Source: Gammaproteobacteria bacterium (GTDB taxonomy: Bacteria; Pseudomonadota; Gammaproteobacteria; Xanthomonadales; SZUA-36). Taken from it: 64,000 nucleotides of DNA. Numbering within the stretch: position 1 is the first letter of the stretch; the number at the start of each line of letters is the position of its first letter. A program made the position numbers and the translations under genes. Where the stretch lies: positions 124,001 through 188,000 of the forward strand of contig JAJFLB010000018.1 in NCBI GenBank assembly GCA_021772915.1, in the 5' to 3' direction. This document shows positions 61,295 through 64,000 of the stretch, piece after piece. A model generated the notes under the pieces. The model had not been told where the DNA came from. It saw only the letters and a program-made list of their open reading frames with translations, and searched no databases.

Positions 61295-61747
61295 TTACAA
61301 CACCAGAGAAGCCATTTCTTCTGACGCCTGTTCATCAAGGTTTTTCTCTTCTTCAACACGCTTCTGGTTCAACGTATTTTCATTCCAAATCTCAAAACGG
61401 CGTCCCATACCCAGCATGACGACCCGTTTCTCCAGACCGGTCACCTGACGTAGGCTTGCGGGTAACAAAATTCTGCCGTTACCATCTGGCTCTACGGCGT
61501 TCGCACTGCCGACCAGACGCCGCTGCAAGCTACGGTGGCTGGCATTAAGGTTAGGAAGTTCCATGACATGATCACGGATCCCCTCCCATGTCCGCTCGGG
61601 ATAAAGCCACAATGAACCTGCGTCAAATGCACTATAGGTAAGCACCATGCGGTTTTCACACTCCTCCAGGAGGGCAGCCCGGTAACGAACCGGTATTGCA
61701 AGACGTCCTTTCGCATCAAGGTTTATTGCTGTTTCACCAAAAAACAC
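61295..61747 (-). CDS. mraZ: MraZ, transcriptional regulator of the dcw cluster
   Basis: A 150-residue AbrB-like protein of two SpoVT-AbrB folds. MFFGETAINLDAKGRLAIPVRYRAAL is the first DXXXR motif (DAKGR), and SANAVEPDGNGRILLPASLRQVTGL the second (DGNGR). MraZ forms rings, binds TGGGN repeats ahead of itself and in E. coli represses the cluster. A decameric GTGGG-type array lies directly upstream here (61749-61788), consistent with self-regulation. It is the first gene of the cluster. Confidence 0.95.
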   Translation of the reverse strand: MFFGETAINLDAKGRLAIPVRYRAALLEECENRMVLTYSAFDAGSLWLYPERTWEGIRDHVMELPNLNASHRSLQRRLVGSANAVEPDGNGRILLPASLRQVTGLEKRVVMLGMGRRFEIWNENTLNQKRVEEEKNLDEQASEEMASLVL

Positions 61748-61748
61748 T

Positions 61749-61790
61749 TAATTCCCACTTAATTGTACTTTTTACCACAAATTCCCACAT
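61749..61790 (-). promoter_or_regulatory. MraZ operator with 10-bp repeat period
   Basis: Read on the minus strand from 61788 the sequence runs in decamers: GTGGGAATTT, GTGGTAAAAA, GTACAATTAA, GTGGGAATTA. The first and fourth match TGGGN, the second nearly so, and the third is degenerate. MraZ is known to bind TGGGN repeats spaced at one helical turn. The array ends two bases before the mraZ start codon. Confidence 0.75.
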
Positions 61791-61937
61791 TTATGCACGA
61801 TAGTAGCTGCAAGGCACAATGTCAAGCGGGGCCACACATCAGGTGGCACTGGAAACACGTTGAATTCATCGGGTTATGCGGATTGAAGCAAGATTATGGG
61901 GCTGGCATGCAGCACAATTATGGCGATTCAAAGGCAG

Positions 61938-62062
61938 TTCCCGACGAGCAAGTTCGTCGGTCCTACGCTGTCATTTTTCTGTAGGACCGATTAACGTGTT
62001 CAGCGGGAACCTTAAAGAGGGCCGGTCGGTAACCGGCAAGCAGGCGCGTCGGTCCTGTGAAA
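61938..62062. repeat. REP-like palindrome cluster
   Basis: CCGACGAGCAAGTTCGTCGG (61941-61960) is a palindrome followed by TCCTAC; read on the minus strand this is GTAG plus a hairpin, the REP layout. GGTCCTAC (61959-61966) is inverted as GTAGGACC at 61981-61988. A further hairpin GCCGGT-CGGTA-ACCGGC lies at 62021-62037, then CGTCGGTCCT. The cluster occupies the gap between the mraZ operator and the rnpB end; I see no gene at 61791-62117. Confidence 0.65.
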
Positions 62063-62117
62063 ACCGTTCGATCAAATGACGCCACCAACCACGGGATGGG
62101 TGTGGCTCGTTGAAAAA

Positions 62118-62482
62118 AGTGGGAGCCGGCCGGTAAGCCGGGTTCTGTCGTGGGCAATCATTCATCTGGGACTGTTGTCACCAACAACCTCAAGCGACCT
62201 ACCCGAAGACACCGCGGGCCACGATATAGTCTTCCTATTTGGTCTTGCTCCGGGTGGGGTTTACCATGCCACAAACTGTTACCAGTTGCGCGGTGCGCTC
62301 TTACCGCACCATTTCACCCTTACCTGCCCACATTATTAATAATGGGGCGGGCGGTATATTTTCTGCTGCACTTTCCGTAGACTCACGCCTCCCAGAGGTT
62401 ACCTGGCACCCTGCCCTGTGGAGCCCGGACTTTCCTCCCTTTCGTCACAAGGACGAAAACGCGATTGCCTGGCCGACTCCCG
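62118..62482 (-). ncRNA. rnpB: RNase P RNA
   Basis: The catalytic RNA of RNase P, which trims the 5' ends of pre-tRNAs. On the minus strand the conserved 5' domain GAGGAAAGTCCGGGCTCC is present, as are AGGGTGAAATGGTGCGGTAAGA-like (P8-P9 region), AACCCCACCCGGAGCAAG, and the 3' GAATGATTGCCCACGACAG with AACCCGGCTTACCGGCC. The P1 helix pairs GGGAGTCGGCC (from 62481) with GGCCGGCTCCC (to 62121). A T-run just after the 3' strand of P1 ends the gene. Length near 365 nt and layout are those of type A RNAs. The order rsmI-rnpB-mraZ is that of Pseudomonas. The exact 5' end is estimated from P1. Confidence 0.96.
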
Positions 62483-62517
62483 ATAGCTATTGTCCTCCAC
62501 CCTTAGACTCAATGCCA

Positions 62518-63345
62518 TTATTTTTCCAGCAGTTCGTAAATTCTTCTGCGCGGTACATTACTCAATTTGGCCGCAATCCGTGCCGCCTGGGAAGCGGGTA
62601 GATACTCCAGCAATGCCGTTAACATGTGCTGTGCCTTGGTCAAGTCTTCGTCTTTGCCACGTTTGCAACCGGCTAACACGATGACAAACTCTCCGCGTGT
62701 TTGGTTTTTATCCTGCAGCAACTTTTGAAGACTTTCAGCCAAACCACCCCAGAGCACCGTTTCAAATTTTTTTGTCAATTCCCTGCAAACGGCTACCTGA
62801 CGCTGTGGGCCGAAAACTTCTGTCATGGTGGTTAAGGAGGCGGTTATGCGATGACTGGATTCAAAAAACACCATGGTGCTGGTTTCAGTTGCAAGCATCT
62901 GCAGTCGCTTTTCCCTGGCGGGTGTCTTGGCCGGCAAGAATCCTTCGAACACGAAGCGGTCGGGTGGCAGTCCTGCAATAGATAACGCGGCGACAACCGC
63001 GCTGGGACCGGGCAGTGAGTGCACCGGCAGTCCTGCTTCACGAGCAGCGCGTACCAGGCGGTAACCCGGGTCAGAAATCAGGGGTGTGCCGGCATCTGAA
63101 ATCAGGGCGACAGCCTCACCACGCTTTACGCGCCCAAGAATGTCAGCGACCATTTGTTCTTCATTGTGTTCATGCAAAGACTGCATGGGCTTGTTGATGC
63201 CGTAGTGGTTCAACAACACTCGAGAGTGACGGGTGTCTTCCGCTGCTACCAGATCAACCTCGGACAGCACCCTGACAGCCCGGTAGGAAATATCCTCCAG
63301 ATTACCTATGGGTGTGGCTACAACATAGAGACCGGCCTGCGACAT
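62518..63345 (-). CDS. rsmI: RsmI, 16S rRNA 2'-O-methyltransferase
   Basis: A 275-residue tetrapyrrole-methylase-fold enzyme that 2'-O-methylates C1402 of 16S rRNA, the same nucleotide whose base is modified by RsmH. LYVVATPIGNLEDISYRAVRVL is the N-terminal signature. AAEDTRHSRVLLNHYGI, ALISDAGTPLISDPGYRLV (SAM-binding loop) and LPGPSAVVAALSIAGLPPDRFVFEGFLP are typical. The gene ends 35 bases before the RNase P RNA on the same strand and is divergent from lpoA with 71 bp between the start codons. Confidence 0.96.
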   Translation of the reverse strand: MSQAGLYVVATPIGNLEDISYRAVRVLSEVDLVAAEDTRHSRVLLNHYGINKPMQSLHEHNEEQMVADILGRVKRGEAVALISDAGTPLISDPGYRLVRAAREAGLPVHSLPGPSAVVAALSIAGLPPDRFVFEGFLPAKTPAREKRLQMLATETSTMVFFESSHRITASLTTMTEVFGPQRQVAVCRELTKKFETVLWGGLAESLQKLLQDKNQTRGEFVIVLAGCKRGKDEDLTKAQHMLTALLEYLPASQAARIAAKLSNVPRRRIYELLEK

Positions 63346-63416
63346 AATAGCGCTCCCAGCAATGTTAAAATTAGATAAGCTGATCTAAACTGCTTATAGG
63401 TTATCATTCTGCAACA

Positions 63417-64000
63417 ATGATCCACGTAAAAAAAGCCACACGTTCCTGTCTGATCGTCGTCATTTTTTTGACGCTACTCAGCGCCTGCCAAACTCCCATC
63501 CCCCGACCCGGAACGGACGACACCATAGATGCAGGTGGAGATGATGTCCAGGCCAAGGATCAAATGGAGCTGTCAGCGCAACAGAGTGAATCTGCGGGGC
63601 GCACCTTGGCCAGGGTCGCACGGATGTCGAAGGAATTAGGTCGTTACCAACCAGACAAGGTAATGGAGATGATTCGTTTGCTGGAGTCCCTGCCCTCCAG
63701 TCAGTTGCAGATGGTTATTGAGGCGCCACAAACAGACCCCCTGGTTAAGGCATGGCTTGAATTGGCGCTGCTGATTCGTCACTCGGTTGTAAATGTGGGC
63801 TCAGGCGCCACGGCAGCGCAACAATGGGCCGACAATCACCGTGGGCATGCGGTCAACCGCGCTGGTTTTTTCGATCTGTCAAGACGTTACGCCACTTTGT
63901 TTCCGGTCCCTTCACAGGTGGCCATTCTGTTACCCGAAGAAGGCAGTCTGACAACCGCCGCCAGGGTAATCAGGGATGGCATACTAAGCGCCTATCTGGA
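63417..64000 (+). CDS. lpoA: LpoA-like lipoprotein, PBP1a activator (partial)
   Basis: The frame is open from ATG 63417 to the window end (194 residues visible). Residues 1-24 are a type II signal peptide with lipobox LSAC and Gln at +2, predicting outer-membrane location. A helical region follows, and at about residue 168 VAILLPEEGSLTTAARVIRDGILSAYL begins the periplasmic-binding-protein-like domain typical of LpoA/YraM. In E. coli LpoA activates PBP1a across the periplasm. The position beside rsmI, divergent, is the conserved one. The N-terminal TPR-like domain before this point looks about 90 residues shorter than in E. coli. Confidence 0.88.
   Translation, partial: MIHVKKATRSCLIVVIFLTLLSACQTPIPRPGTDDTIDAGGDDVQAKDQMELSAQQSESAGRTLARVARMSKELGRYQPDKVMEMIRLLESLPSSQLQMVIEAPQTDPLVKAWLELALLIRHSVVNVGSGATAAQQWADNHRGHAVNRAGFFDLSRRYATLFPVPSQVAILLPEEGSLTTAARVIRDGILSAYL

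Noticed and set aside
1-64000. CRISPR arrays, tRNA or rRNA genes, phage or transposase genes
   Set aside because: No regular short direct repeats with spacers, no tRNA-like CCA or T-loop patterns, and no recombinase-like protein were seen. A tRNA scan was not possible by eye at full sensitivity.

Overview
This window is a gammaproteobacterial chromosome segment. The evidence is a complete division and cell-wall (dcw) cluster from mraZ to lpxC, a MurE with the DNPR motif of meso-diaminopimelate-adding enzymes, a bacterial type A RNase P RNA between rsmI and mraZ, type IV pilus genes under an RpoN-type promoter, and outer-membrane lipoproteins of the BamD, LpoA and LpoP kinds. Nothing fixes the genus. 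No transposase, prophage, CRISPR array, tRNA or rRNA gene was seen; the mobile content consists only of small non-coding repeats.

Layout. 1-5966: the end of a polysaccharide flippase, then a minus-strand set that reads as a bacterial sphingolipid (dihydroceramide) pathway: serine palmitoyltransferase-like enzyme, acyl carrier protein, short-chain reductase of the CerR type, fatty acyl-AMP ligase and a membrane fatty-acid hydroxylase. 6080-11583: tsaB, yoaA, and PBP1b with its TPR lipoprotein activator LpoP. 12090-17120: a 1676-residue, three-module glycosyltransferase with a coiled coil built from 222-bp tandem repeats. 17161-31750: housekeeping genes relA, hrpA, a threonine-aldolase-family gene, a lipoprotein of unknown function, pgeF, rluD, bamD, nadE and sucCD. 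32014-41453: pilS, pilR, pilA, a second pilin, pilB, pilC, pilD and coaE. 41660-46098: secA, the replicative-helicase loader gene dciA, and lpxC. 46254-61747: ftsZ back to mraZ, almost every junction being a 1-4 base stop/start overlap. 61748-64000: MraZ operator, REP-like DNA, rnpB, rsmI and the start of lpoA.

How it works together. Peptidoglycan synthesis dominates: precursor enzymes (murE, F, C, G, mraY, ddl), divisome proteins (ftsL, I, W, Q, A, Z), the bifunctional synthase PBP1b with LpoP, and LpoA, which in relatives activates PBP1a. LpxC (lipid A), BamD (outer-membrane proteins), SecA (secretion) and the possible sphingolipid genes point to envelope building. PilS/PilR drive pilA; PilB, PilC and PilD assemble and process pilins.

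The least ordinary content is a family of roughly 270-293 bp non-coding elements, with full copies at 11745-12016, 39662-39931 and 47507-47799 and solo ends at 2259-2280 and about 46236-46257. Each has roughly 35-bp terminal inverted repeats whose two arms change together between copies, two internal stems (one clearly covarying), and apical segments that are complementary to each other. Their ends are CTAG-like and repeatedly supply the TAG stop codon of the neighbouring gene. A second, unrelated hairpin family (2283-2336, 24245-24301, 41517-41649) also ends in CTAG.
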